Shown one piece after another: positions 22,457 to 30,491 of a stretch of 33,705 nucleotides of DNA. The number at the start of each line of letters is the position of its first letter. The stretch's first letter is position 1. Below the pieces are notes generated by a model. The model was not told where the DNA came from and did not search any database. It saw nothing but the letters and a program-made list of their open reading frames with translations. Position numbers and translations under genes: made by a program. Source of the stretch: Sphaerochaeta sp. (GTDB taxonomy: Bacteria; Spirochaetota; Spirochaetia; Sphaerochaetales; Sphaerochaetaceae); contig DMOO01000242.1 in assembly GCA_003456855.1 (NCBI GenBank), positions 1-33,705 of the forward strand. The letters are read 5' to 3'.

Positions 22457-23605
22457 GTGAAAAAAATTCTGATTCTGTTTCTGTCAATTCTTACCATGGC
22501 CTCTCTAAACGCCTTTGTCACAGGTGCTGACGTCTCCAGCCTTCCGTCTCTGGAGAGAAGCGGCGTGGTCTTCCATGACAAGGAGGGAAAAGAGGCGGAT
22601 CTGATTGAAATCCTGGCCGAAAACGGCGTCCAGTGCATCAGAGTCCGCATCTGGGTCGACCCCTATGACCAGAACGGCAACGGCTACGGCGGAGGAAACT
22701 GCGACCTTGACAATGCAATCGAGCTTGGAAGGAGGGCAAGGGAACAGAACATAGGCCTTCTCGTCGATTTCCACTACTCGGATTTCTGGGCTGACCCCTC
22801 AAGACAGACCCTGCCGAAGGCTTGGAAAGGCCAGACAAAGGAAGAATTGACCCAGACAATCTACAATTACACGTATGATAGCCTAAAACAGCTGAAATAT
22901 AATGGAATAATCATTGATTATGTTCAAATAGGCAATGAGATAAACAATGGAATCTGTGGCCAGAGTGGCCTTGAAAGCAGCTGCGAGCTCCTGGAAAGCG
23001 CCTCAAAAGCAGTAAAAGAGGCAGTTCCGGAGGCGAAGGTCGTTGTCCATTTCACAGACCCCGGCAGCTTTGACTTCGGCTGGGCTGCAAAGGTGCTGGA
23101 GAAGGGCTGTGTGGACTATGACGTGTTTGCAACCTCCTACTATCCCTACTGGCATGGCAGTCTGGAAGCCCTCAAAACCAACCTCAAAACAATAACAGAA
23201 AACTACGGAAAGCAGGTGATGATCGCCGAGACCTCATATCCGTACACAGACAGGGACACTGACGGTCATCCTGAGAGCGTTACAGTCAAAGACACCTCAG
23301 TCCAGAGGCAGATGGTCATGTTCCTTGACCTCTCAAAGGCCATGGAAACGTTCGGGGAAAGCTACGAGGGGATCTTCTATTGGGAGCCTGCATGGATATG
23401 TGTTCCTGCAGAGGACCAAAACAGCAGAAAGGCTGTTTGGGAGAGGTTAGGCAGCGGCTGGGCCACCAGCTATGCCGCCGGGTACGATGGTCAGGCGGCC
23501 AGGTACCACGGTGGAAGCGCAACGGACTCACAAGCCCTCTTTGACGAAGAAGGCTGTGCTATGGAGTCCGTTTCAATGTTCAGTCTGGTTCATTCCTGGA
23601 TGTAG
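22457..23605 (+). CDS. Arabinogalactan endo-beta-1,4-galactanase (GH53), secreted
   Basis: This 382-residue GH53 enzyme cuts beta-1,4-galactan side chains of pectin. The signal peptide MKKILILFLSILTMASLNA directs export. Family marks include VTGADVSSLPSLE, RVRIWVDPYD (63-71), LLVDFHYSDFWADPSRQ, the acid/base Glu161 in VQIGNEINNG and the nucleophile Glu258 in MIAETSYPY. FYWEPAWICV near the end is also typical. The start codon is GTG 22457: only this start includes the KK n-region, and there is no Shine-Dalgarno site. It is divergent from pulA and ends 16 bp inside the convergent flavodoxin-like gene. No other galactan gene lies next to it, so product uptake must be encoded elsewhere. Confidence 0.93.
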   Translation: MKKILILFLSILTMASLNAFVTGADVSSLPSLERSGVVFHDKEGKEADLIEILAENGVQCIRVRIWVDPYDQNGNGYGGGNCDLDNAIELGRRAREQNIGLLVDFHYSDFWADPSRQTLPKAWKGQTKEELTQTIYNYTYDSLKQLKYNGIIIDYVQIGNEINNGICGQSGLESSCELLESASKAVKEAVPEAKVVVHFTDPGSFDFGWAAKVLEKGCVDYDVFATSYYPYWHGSLEALKTNLKTITENYGKQVMIAETSYPYTDRDTDGHPESVTVKDTSVQRQMVMFLDLSKAMETFGESYEGIFYWEPAWICVPAEDQNSRKAVWERLGSGWATSYAAGYDGQAARYHGGSATDSQALFDEEGCAMESVSMFSLVHSWM

Positions 23606-24180
23606 GAGGCCAGGTTGTCAGCGTAGAGGTCGATCTCCTCACCGAACTGTGTCGATGGGCGGACGAGGCTCTCGCTTCCTTCAAGATGTGCGATCCCCTG
23701 TACCGGTTGGTGGCAGGACGGGAGCTCTGCATGGATGCCGAACGGGATATGGATCATGCCGTTCTCCTGTGCCCAGTAGATCAGTGAATCCAGGCATCTG
23801 GAACCCTCACAAAGTGAGAATCTGCAGGACGTGAAGCATGCGAAGAACTTGTCTGCAAGTGCATGGTCCTCACACATTTCAACTGTTGTATCGATAAAGG
23901 TCTTCATCTCTGCCGTCATGTTGCCGAACACCGTCGGGCAACCGAAGATGATCATGTCGCTCTTGATAAGCTTTTCAGGTGTGACGACAGGAAGTGTCAT
24001 GATGTCTTCGTAGTAATCGTTGGCCGTCTCCTCTTTGTTGGCCCAGATGTGGAGATCCGGGTCCTCGACCCTGTAGAATCTCACGTCGACGTTTCTCTTC
24101 TCAAGGGCTTCCTTGAGGCAGGAACCGATAATGAAGCAATTGCCGCTTACGCTGTGGACGACGATACTGCATCTTTTCAT
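23590..24180 (-). CDS. Flavodoxin-fold protein / NAD(P)H-dependent FMN oxidoreductase-like
   Basis: This 196-residue protein begins MKRCSIVVHSVSGNCFIIGS, the first strand and FMN-phosphate loop of flavodoxin-like folds, and has MIIFGCPTVFGNMTAEMKTFIDTT (about 76-99), the flavin-binding loop of the WrbA/NADPH-dependent FMN reductase group. It contains an unusual number of cysteines (CFTSCRFSLCEGSRC near 115-129), which could be redox-active or bind metal. The substrate is unknown. The start is ATG 24180 behind GGGAGG. It is convergent with, and overlaps by 16 bp, the GH53 gene. Confidence 0.8.
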   Translation of the reverse strand: MKRCSIVVHSVSGNCFIIGSCLKEALEKRNVDVRFYRVEDPDLHIWANKEETANDYYEDIMTLPVVTPEKLIKSDMIIFGCPTVFGNMTAEMKTFIDTTVEMCEDHALADKFFACFTSCRFSLCEGSRCLDSLIYWAQENGMIHIPFGIHAELPSCHQPVQGIAHLEGSESLVRPSTQFGEEIDLYADNLASYIQE

Positions 24181-24286
24181 TGGGGAACCTCCCATTTCCT
24201 CTGATTGAGGTTGATGGATTAAATATACAATGAAAAAACCCATTCGAGACGATTTTTCTTAATTAATTACATGCATAACCATTATA

Positions 24287-24315
24287 TTTACAAATCAATC
24301 GACAAAGTGTATCTT
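24287..24315 (+). promoter_or_regulatory. Promoter for the secreted protein gene
   Basis: TTTACA (24287-24292), a 17-bp spacer and TATCTT (24310-24315) precede the gene by about 50 nt. The 190-bp divergent gap (24181-24370) is A+T-rich in its middle, and I see no further structure in it. Confidence 0.5.
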
Positions 24316-24370
24316 TAAACGTAGGCAAAGAAAAAGGTTGCGTAGGGCAAAGGACGTGACAGGAGTTAAC

Positions 24371-25009
24371 ATGAAGAAGTTGCTTTTCATATCACTGCTG
24401 CTGGTTTTGGTTTTGACAGGGCAAGTTTATGCCGAAACAATGACTGGCTCATCAGTGACAATTGCAAGTGTGGTCCAACCACCTGAGACCACCAATCCAT
24501 CGATCATCATCGGAATAGGCTCGGCGGAGCTTTCCTATTACATGACCCCGGACCAGGAGACGACGGCAGTTACCGGAATCAACCTGATGGAGGACGGTCA
24601 GTTCACCTTTGTTCTTATGACCTCAGAGGAGGTCAGAATCCCAAGGGGCGGACAGAAGACCTACCTTCACATAGAGGTCAAGGCCGAGGGCTTCCACCGC
24701 TATGACTACAACTACACAGGCTTCCTTGAGGGTTCATCGATGGATGAGGCCAACATCAAGGAGCACAATGCAGTCCCTCTTCTCTCGACAACACCTTACA
24801 TCACAATCGCTAACTTCTACGGAGACAACGAGAACGTAGATGTGAAGCATGTTGAGAACAAGGGGAACAAGGTTGAGATCCAGTTCCTTGAGGGAGTCAC
24901 AAAGGCCAACCTGATTCTGGGAACCTTCACCGTAGAGTGGAAGGGAAAGAGACCTTTGGAGGCCGGTATCTACAAGGCCAAGGTCTCAATCACCTACAGT
25001 ACGCCGTAA
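24371..25009 (+). CDS. Secreted protein of unknown function
   Basis: The 212 residues start with a clear signal peptide (MKKLLFISLLLVLVLTGQVYA, cut before ETM); ATG 24371 has an AGGAG site. The mature part is beta-rich with few cysteines and ends GIYKAKVSITYSTP, a closing strand pattern seen in many pilin-like and surface beta-sandwich proteins, though the similarity is too weak to name a family. It has its own promoter. The MATE gene follows after 50 bp and could be read through from it. I do not recognise the family. Confidence 0.75.
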   Translation: MKKLLFISLLLVLVLTGQVYAETMTGSSVTIASVVQPPETTNPSIIIGIGSAELSYYMTPDQETTAVTGINLMEDGQFTFVLMTSEEVRIPRGGQKTYLHIEVKAEGFHRYDYNYTGFLEGSSMDEANIKEHNAVPLLSTTPYITIANFYGDNENVDVKHVENKGNKVEIQFLEGVTKANLILGTFTVEWKGKRPLEAGIYKAKVSITYSTP

Positions 25010-25059
25010 GCAGACCCGAAACTCTATCCATAACGCCTCAAAAGGTCTAAAGTTGGAGC

Positions 25060-26502
25060 ATGATCTCCGACAAGTTCAACTGGCGGCAGTTTCTAAGGAA
25101 CATTGCCGTCATAGCCATCCCTGTGGCACTTCAGAACCTTCTGACCTCCACGGCCTCAATGGTCGACACCATGATGATCTCCCGTCTTGGGGAGACCTCG
25201 GTGGGTGCCGTGGGTCTGTGCTCCCAGTATGCCATCCTGATGGTTGCAGGCTACTGGGGCTTTGTCGGAGGAGGAATGCTCTTCATCTCCCAGTACTGGG
25301 GTGCAAGTGACGAGGAGGGCATCTGCAGAAGCTATGGTCTGATGCTGACCTGCATCATGACGGTTGCCGCAGCCTTCTCCAGCGTGGCCCTTGTTAAGCC
25401 AGAGCTTATAATGAGGCTGTACACGGACAAGGAGAACATCCAGGCCATTGGTGTGCAGTATCTCAGGATAGTCGGTTTTGCATATCCGCTGCAGCTCTAC
25501 TCCATCTGCGCAAGCACTCTTCTGAGAGCCACCGAGAAAGTGAAAATCCCTCTCTACGCATCCATAGCAAGCGTTTTCACTAACATCTTCATGAACTGGG
25601 TGCTGATCTACGGCCACCTGGGATTCAAGGCCTATGGGGTCCGCGGAGCCGCAATGGCCACCGTCTGCGCCGCAGCTGTGAACGTCATTATAATCCTGGT
25701 TGGCAGCATAGCTATAAGGTACCCTTACATCTTCAGGTTCAAGGCCCACTTCACCTGGGTGAAGGACAAGGTGAAGGAGTTCTTCATCAAGTGCTTCCCG
25801 ATCATAATGAACGAGGTGTTCATAGGAATAGGCAACATGACTGTGAATGTGGTCCTTGGAAGGCAGAGCGAGAGCGCAATAGCGGCTTTGGCCGTCTTCA
25901 GGACCCTTGAAGGCCTGATAATCGGCTTCTTCGCCGGTTTCTCCAACGCCTCAAGCGTCCTTGTAGGCAAGGAGGTGGGCGCAGGCAACCTGGATGACGC
26001 CTACGAGAAGGCCAAGAGGATCATCCCTCTGTGCATGTTGACCATTGCATTCACTGGATTGCTCATAAACATATTCAAAGCGAATATTATTCACATGATG
26101 GGCCTGACTGGGACATCGTTTGACATTGCAAGCTACATAATCACGGTATTCACCATCGTAGCCGTGATAAGGATGGGCAACTGGTGCATGAACGACACCT
26201 ACAGATCCTCAGGCGATGCCGTGACGGGAACGCTTCTGGAGCTGATCTTCATGTACATCATGGTCATCCCCGCCGTCACCTTTGTCGGACTGAAACTCAA
26301 GCTCTCGATGTACTTCCTTTTCCCGGTTGTCTACTGCGATGAGATTGTGCGTTGGATCATCATGTTCACACACCTTTTCTCCGGCAGATGGGTCAGGCCC
26401 GTAACGGAGCAGGGCAGGGCCAAACTTCTGGAATTCAGGAAAAAACATGGAATCAAACGCCGAAAATCCTCAAAAAACAGCAAAAATTTGATATCGCAGT
26501 AA
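25060..26502 (+). CDS. MATE-family multidrug/metabolite exporter
   Basis: The 480-residue protein has twelve predicted membrane segments in the MATE arrangement. The first repeat carries AIPVALQNLLTSTASMVDTMMISRLGETSVGAVGLCSQ and the second FPIIMNEVFIGIGNMTVNVVLGRQSESAIAALAVFRTLEG; these are the paired N-terminal segments of the two halves. Such carriers export drugs or metabolites using sodium or proton gradients, and the cargo is not predictable. The start ATG 25060 has TTGGAG close upstream. The basic C-terminal tail (KKHGIKRRKSSKNSKN) is cytoplasmic. No terminator follows, only an A+T-rich gap. Confidence 0.93.
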   Translation: MISDKFNWRQFLRNIAVIAIPVALQNLLTSTASMVDTMMISRLGETSVGAVGLCSQYAILMVAGYWGFVGGGMLFISQYWGASDEEGICRSYGLMLTCIMTVAAAFSSVALVKPELIMRLYTDKENIQAIGVQYLRIVGFAYPLQLYSICASTLLRATEKVKIPLYASIASVFTNIFMNWVLIYGHLGFKAYGVRGAAMATVCAAAVNVIIILVGSIAIRYPYIFRFKAHFTWVKDKVKEFFIKCFPIIMNEVFIGIGNMTVNVVLGRQSESAIAALAVFRTLEGLIIGFFAGFSNASSVLVGKEVGAGNLDDAYEKAKRIIPLCMLTIAFTGLLINIFKANIIHMMGLTGTSFDIASYIITVFTIVAVIRMGNWCMNDTYRSSGDAVTGTLLELIFMYIMVIPAVTFVGLKLKLSMYFLFPVVYCDEIVRWIIMFTHLFSGRWVRPVTEQGRAKLLEFRKKHGIKRRKSSKNSKNLISQ

Positions 26503-26521
26503 AAAAGAACCTATACCGACA

Positions 26522-26569
26522 GTAAAAAAATACAATCAGCAGTCTCACTTTCGGTAAAAAAATTCAATC
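26522..26569 (+). repeat. Pair of 16-bp direct repeats upstream of oppA
   Basis: GTAAAAAAATACAATC (26522-26537) and GTAAAAAAATTCAATC (26554-26569) differ at one base and are spaced 32 bp start to start, about three helical turns. They lie 18 bp or more upstream of the best -35 and may bind a regulator on one DNA face. Confidence 0.6.
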
Positions 26570-26586
26570 TATTTTCACCATTTATA

Positions 26587-26615
26587 TTGAAAAAGGCGAA
26601 AATTGAATTTAGTAT
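26587..26615 (+). promoter_or_regulatory. Candidate oppA promoter
   Basis: TTGAAA (26587-26592), a 17-bp spacer and TAGTAT (26610-26615) predict a leader of about 50 nt. The A+T-rich gap offers other weak pairs, for example TTGAAT 26603-26608 with TATTAC 26625-26630. Confidence 0.4.
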
Positions 26616-26674
26616 GTAAAGTCATATTACAACTGAAAACACCCATTCAGATTTCAGAGAGAAAGGAGAAAGAA

Positions 26675-29374
26675 ATGAAAAAAGCAATCATTATGATTCT
26701 TGCGATTGTTTTGGTCTTTGCATTTGTTTCCTGTGGAAAGAAGGCTGAAAGCACAACTCCTGCTGCTACAGCAACAACCACCACAACAGCAGCACCAGCT
26801 GAGACAACCACAACGTCTACTGCTACAACTGAGACTCCTGCAGCAACAGAAACAGCACCTGCCGCACAGGCAGAGCCGGCTAAGGTTGCAGAGCCAGAGT
26901 ACAGCGTTGATTACACAAACAACACAGTCAACGCCGGTTCAATGACAGCTACACTCGGTTCAAGCGCAGGTGGAGAGGTTTCCTATGATTACTATGCAGG
27001 CATTGCAGGAAAGGACTACACAGACCCAGCAGTCTACACCTTCAACGACTACACAGCAGGAACCTCCAACATGAAGTGGTCAACACACACATGGGAGACC
27101 AACGATGACAGCGCCATCCTTGATTACATCACAACAGGCTTCTACGGCTTCGCTCTCAGCGATGACCTCGAGGGCTGGGCAGTCACATGCGAGATGGCAG
27201 CAGAGCTTCCTGTCGATGTCACAGCCGACTATGTCGGACAGTACGGCATCAGCGAAGGCGAGACAGCAAAGGCCTGGAAGATCGCTCTCAACAAGGACGC
27301 TTGCTGGGAAGACGGAACTCCAATCAATGCTGATTCCTACATCTACAGCTACAAGGAGCTGCTCGATCCAGTCATGAAGAACCGCAGAGCCGACTCCCTC
27401 TATGCTGGAGACTTCGCAATCTACAATGCAAAGAACTACTTCTATGCAGGACAGGTTGCAATCCAGGAGAACGCAACTGGTGCTTACTACAAAATGGAAG
27501 ACCTCACCCTTGGTGCAGACGGACAGTACTACGGACCAAACGGCGAGCCGATGTACCTTGCAGTTGCATACCCACTTGCAACATGGCTCGGTGGAAACAC
27601 CCTCGCTGACTATGTCGGAGCCTATGGCGATGCTTATTTCGGAATGGATACATGGGAGCAGCTCTATGCCCTCGCTGACGAGGATGGACTTGTTCCTCTC
27701 ACAGACGAGAACTATGCTCTCTATGCTCCTGTCACAACAGGGAACCCAGCTTGGGGCGAGACAGAGGCTGATCTTCCAGCTTACTTCGCATACAAGATGG
27801 AGTATCCAGCACTTGACTGGTCAGAGGTCGGTATCCTGAAGACAGGTGAGTATGAGATCGTTCTCATCACAATCAACCCGACAGCAGATCCTAACTACTA
27901 CGTCCCATTCAACCTCTCAAGCACATACCTTGTCTACGAGCCATACTGGGAAGCAGCAAAGCAGTACTTCAACTCCAACGGCGACAAGGTCTCCAAGGAT
28001 TCAGCTGACATTGCAAGCATCTCAACAGATGTCTGCACACGCGTTGACAACACAATGTCCTATGGTCCATACAAGCTCACCTACTTCGAGCTGGACAAGC
28101 AGTACACACTCGAGAGAAACGAGAACTGGTACGGTTACAAGGACGGCAAGCACGTTGGTCAGTACCAGACAGACAGAATGTCAGTCCAGGTCATCTCCAA
28201 CCATGCAACAGCTCTTCTGGCCTTCCAGGCTGGTGAGATCGACGGTGTCTCCCTCCAGGCAGACGACATGGAGAAGTACGGAACAAGCGACTATGTCCGC
28301 TACACACCGCAGTCCTACACAACAAAGCTGAGCTTCAACACCAATGCTGACAGCCTCGCTTCAAGAGGTTCATCAGTCCTGACGAACGCCAAGTTCAGAA
28401 AGGCATTCGCCCTTGCCATCGATGTCAACACATTCGCTGCATCACTGACAACTGGTATGCCAGGTTATGGAATTCTCAACACAATGTACGTCTACGATCC
28501 GTTCACAGGTGCCTCATACCGCTCAACAGACGGTGCCAAGAAGGCAATCGTCGAGCTTTATGGTCTGACATACGGAGAGGGCGGAGACTTCGACAGCCTC
28601 GACGAGGCCTATGATGCAGTCACCGGTTATGACCTCACAGCAGCCCAGGCAACAATGGCTGAGGCCTATGACGAGCTCAAGGCAGCTGGTCTCTACAACG
28701 ACGAGAACGTCGAGCTTGAGATCCGCGTCTACAACTCAGACGACATCTACGTCAAGATGTTCAACTTCCTCAAGAGTGCTCTCGAGAGCGCATGTGTCGG
28801 AACAGGCTTCGAGGGTAAGGTCACTCTCAAGATGACAGTCGATGCTGACTACTACGATACAATGTACAGCGGCGGAACAGACATCATCTTCACAACATGG
28901 GGCGGCGCAGCCTACTCACCATACACAATCCTCTACGAATGCTACTGCGATGCAGCAGACGGAAGCGGAAACCAGATGGAGTACGGCTTCGACACCAGCA
29001 AGATCCAGGTCACAATCAATGTTGACGGCAAGGACTACACAGCTTCACTGCAGAAGTGGGCTCTGTGGGCAGACAGCTCAGATCCTTCATGCGTCATCTC
29101 AGCTGCAGACGGAACAACACTTGCAGCATTCGCTGACTACGATCCTGTCACAAAGGCTGAGTTCTATGGAAAGATGGAGTATGCATACCTTGCATTCTTC
29201 ACAACAACCCCGATCTACTACAGATCAGTTGCATCCATGGTCTCCCAGAAGGGTGACTATGCAGTCCAGTCATACATTGACCTCATCGGCTTCGGCGGAA
29301 TCCAGTATTACACATACAATTACGACGATGCAGCATGGGCAGCTTATGTCTCAAGCGGTGCTTTGAAGTACTAA
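26675..29374 (+). CDS. oppA: Oligopeptide ABC transporter substrate-binding lipoprotein, oversized
   Basis: The 899-residue lipoprotein (FAFVSC, Cys20) carries a Thr/Ala/Pro/Glu-rich linker (about 24-72) and then a family 5 solute-binding fold: ITTGFYGFALSDDLEGW, AKAWKIALNKDACWEDGTPINADSYIYSYKELLD, MSYGPYKLTYFELDKQYTLERNENWYG, and AKFRKAFALAIDVNTFA. OppA is usually 520-600 residues; the extra length is spread over insertions in both lobes, with many Tyr/Trp/Asp. That suggests a large cleft for long peptides or another bulky ligand. The start is ATG 26675 behind AAAGGAGAAAGAA. Codon use is strongly biased to ACA/GCA and GTC, consistent with high expression. A terminator-like hairpin separates it from oppB. 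Confidence 0.92.
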   Translation: MKKAIIMILAIVLVFAFVSCGKKAESTTPAATATTTTTAAPAETTTTSTATTETPAATETAPAAQAEPAKVAEPEYSVDYTNNTVNAGSMTATLGSSAGGEVSYDYYAGIAGKDYTDPAVYTFNDYTAGTSNMKWSTHTWETNDDSAILDYITTGFYGFALSDDLEGWAVTCEMAAELPVDVTADYVGQYGISEGETAKAWKIALNKDACWEDGTPINADSYIYSYKELLDPVMKNRRADSLYAGDFAIYNAKNYFYAGQVAIQENATGAYYKMEDLTLGADGQYYGPNGEPMYLAVAYPLATWLGGNTLADYVGAYGDAYFGMDTWEQLYALADEDGLVPLTDENYALYAPVTTGNPAWGETEADLPAYFAYKMEYPALDWSEVGILKTGEYEIVLITINPTADPNYYVPFNLSSTYLVYEPYWEAAKQYFNSNGDKVSKDSADIASISTDVCTRVDNTMSYGPYKLTYFELDKQYTLERNENWYGYKDGKHVGQYQTDRMSVQVISNHATALLAFQAGEIDGVSLQADDMEKYGTSDYVRYTPQSYTTKLSFNTNADSLASRGSSVLTNAKFRKAFALAIDVNTFAASLTTGMPGYGILNTMYVYDPFTGASYRSTDGAKKAIVELYGLTYGEGGDFDSLDEAYDAVTGYDLTAAQATMAEAYDELKAAGLYNDENVELEIRVYNSDDIYVKMFNFLKSALESACVGTGFEGKVTLKMTVDADYYDTMYSGGTDIIFTTWGGAAYSPYTILYECYCDAADGSGNQMEYGFDTSKIQVTINVDGKDYTASLQKWALWADSSDPSCVISAADGTTLAAFADYDPVTKAEFYGKMEYAYLAFFTTTPIYYRSVASMVSQKGDYAVQSYIDLIGFGGIQYYTYNYDDAAWAAYVSSGALKY

Positions 29375-29392
29375 TCTGATTCACTGACACTC

Positions 29393-29434
29393 AGACACGG
29401 ACGTTGCCGGACAAGCGGCGTCCGTGTCTTTTCT
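29393..29434 (+). terminator. Terminator-like hairpin between oppA and oppB
   Basis: AGACACGGAC (29393-29402) and GTCCGTGTCT (29420-29429) make a 10-bp stem, inside which GCCG/CGGC can also pair; TTTTCTG follows. It should make oppA transcripts far more abundant than those of the permease genes. Confidence 0.75.
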
Positions 29435-29458
29435 GTTGTCAAGGTCTTTGGCAACAGT

Positions 29459-29495
29459 GCCTTCGTCCCGAGGAGAGGGGATGCAGGGCGAAAGC
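29459..29495 (+). other. Second imperfect stem in the oppA-oppB gap
   Basis: GCCTTCGTCCC (29459-29469) can pair with GGGCGAAAGC (29486-29495), with one mismatch and one bulge. It lies between the terminator and the AGAGG site of oppB and may affect read-through mRNA stability. Nothing else is seen in the gap. Confidence 0.25.
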
Positions 29496-29530
29496 ACTTT
29501 TGTCAAAAGGCATTTTATAGAGGTTTTGAA

Positions 29531-30487
29531 ATGTTAAAATACGTAATAAAGAGAATACTGCTCATGATTCTCACGTTCTTCGTGATTGCAACCATGTGCT
29601 TTGTTCTCATCAAGCTCCTCCCGCTTCCTGCGGTCAAGGAGCAGGGAAGAGACGTCCAGCTGGTCCTCCAGCGACGCGAGGCGATGGGCTACAACAAGCC
29701 CATCTTGACGCAGTACTACCTGTACTGGCGACATGTGCTTCTGTTTGGAGACTTCGGTCTCGGCGAACAGATGTACGTAGGACAGGAAGTCGTCGACATC
29801 ATGTTCTCGAAGATCCCGTATTCGATAGTCGTCAACCTCTATTCTATATTAATAGCTATACCGCTGGGCCTGATGCTCGGCGTCTACGCAGCTCTTAAGA
29901 AGAACAAGTGGCAGGACCACTTCATCTCCACGATGGTCATGGTCTTCTACTCCGTTCCGAGCTACGTCTACGCCTTCCTGGTCCAGTACATCCTGTGCTT
30001 CAAGACAGGTTGGTTCCCTCTGACCTCCGCTTCAAGGGAGGTGGCCTCCTTCTTCAGCTGGAAGATGTTCGTCTCCATGTTCCCGGCAGTCGTGTCCCTG
30101 GCCTTCGGTACCGTTGCAGGTCTGACCAGATTCACACGTGCCGAGCTTGCCGAGGTCCTTACCGGAGACTACCTGCTTCTTGCAAGGACCAAAGGACTTA
30201 CCAGAACACAGGCTATCACACGCCACGCGATGCGCAACGCCATGGTCCCGATCCTTCCTATGATTCTGGGTGAGTTCGTCGGAATCCTGGGCGGATCGCT
30301 TATCATCGAGAGCATCTTCTCGATCCCTGGCATTGGAAGCCTCTACGTCACAAGTATCAACGTAAGAGACTACAACTTCTTCATGGCCGACACGTTCTTC
30401 TACACGTTGCTCGGACTTGTCGCCGGACTTGTCGTCGATCTGAGCTACGGCTTCATCGACCCGAGAATCAAGATGGGACAGAGGTGA
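29531..30487 (+). CDS. oppB: Oligopeptide ABC transporter permease OppB
   Basis: This 318-residue permease has the normal DppB/OppB size and layout. It begins MLKYVIKRILLMILTFFVIATMCFVLIKLLP, has the family's periplasmic segment and DFGLG near residue 74, and an EAA-type loop in DYLLLARTKGLTRTQAITRHAMRNAMVPILP (about 213-243). FSIPGIGSLYVTSI and the terminal YGFIDPRIKMGQR are typical. The start ATG 29531 follows AGAGG. oppC starts 4 bp after its stop, so the two are made together. Confidence 0.95.
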   Translation: MLKYVIKRILLMILTFFVIATMCFVLIKLLPLPAVKEQGRDVQLVLQRREAMGYNKPILTQYYLYWRHVLLFGDFGLGEQMYVGQEVVDIMFSKIPYSIVVNLYSILIAIPLGLMLGVYAALKKNKWQDHFISTMVMVFYSVPSYVYAFLVQYILCFKTGWFPLTSASREVASFFSWKMFVSMFPAVVSLAFGTVAGLTRFTRAELAEVLTGDYLLLARTKGLTRTQAITRHAMRNAMVPILPMILGEFVGILGGSLIIESIFSIPGIGSLYVTSINVRDYNFFMADTFFYTLLGLVAGLVVDLSYGFIDPRIKMGQR

Positions 30488-30491
30488 GGCT

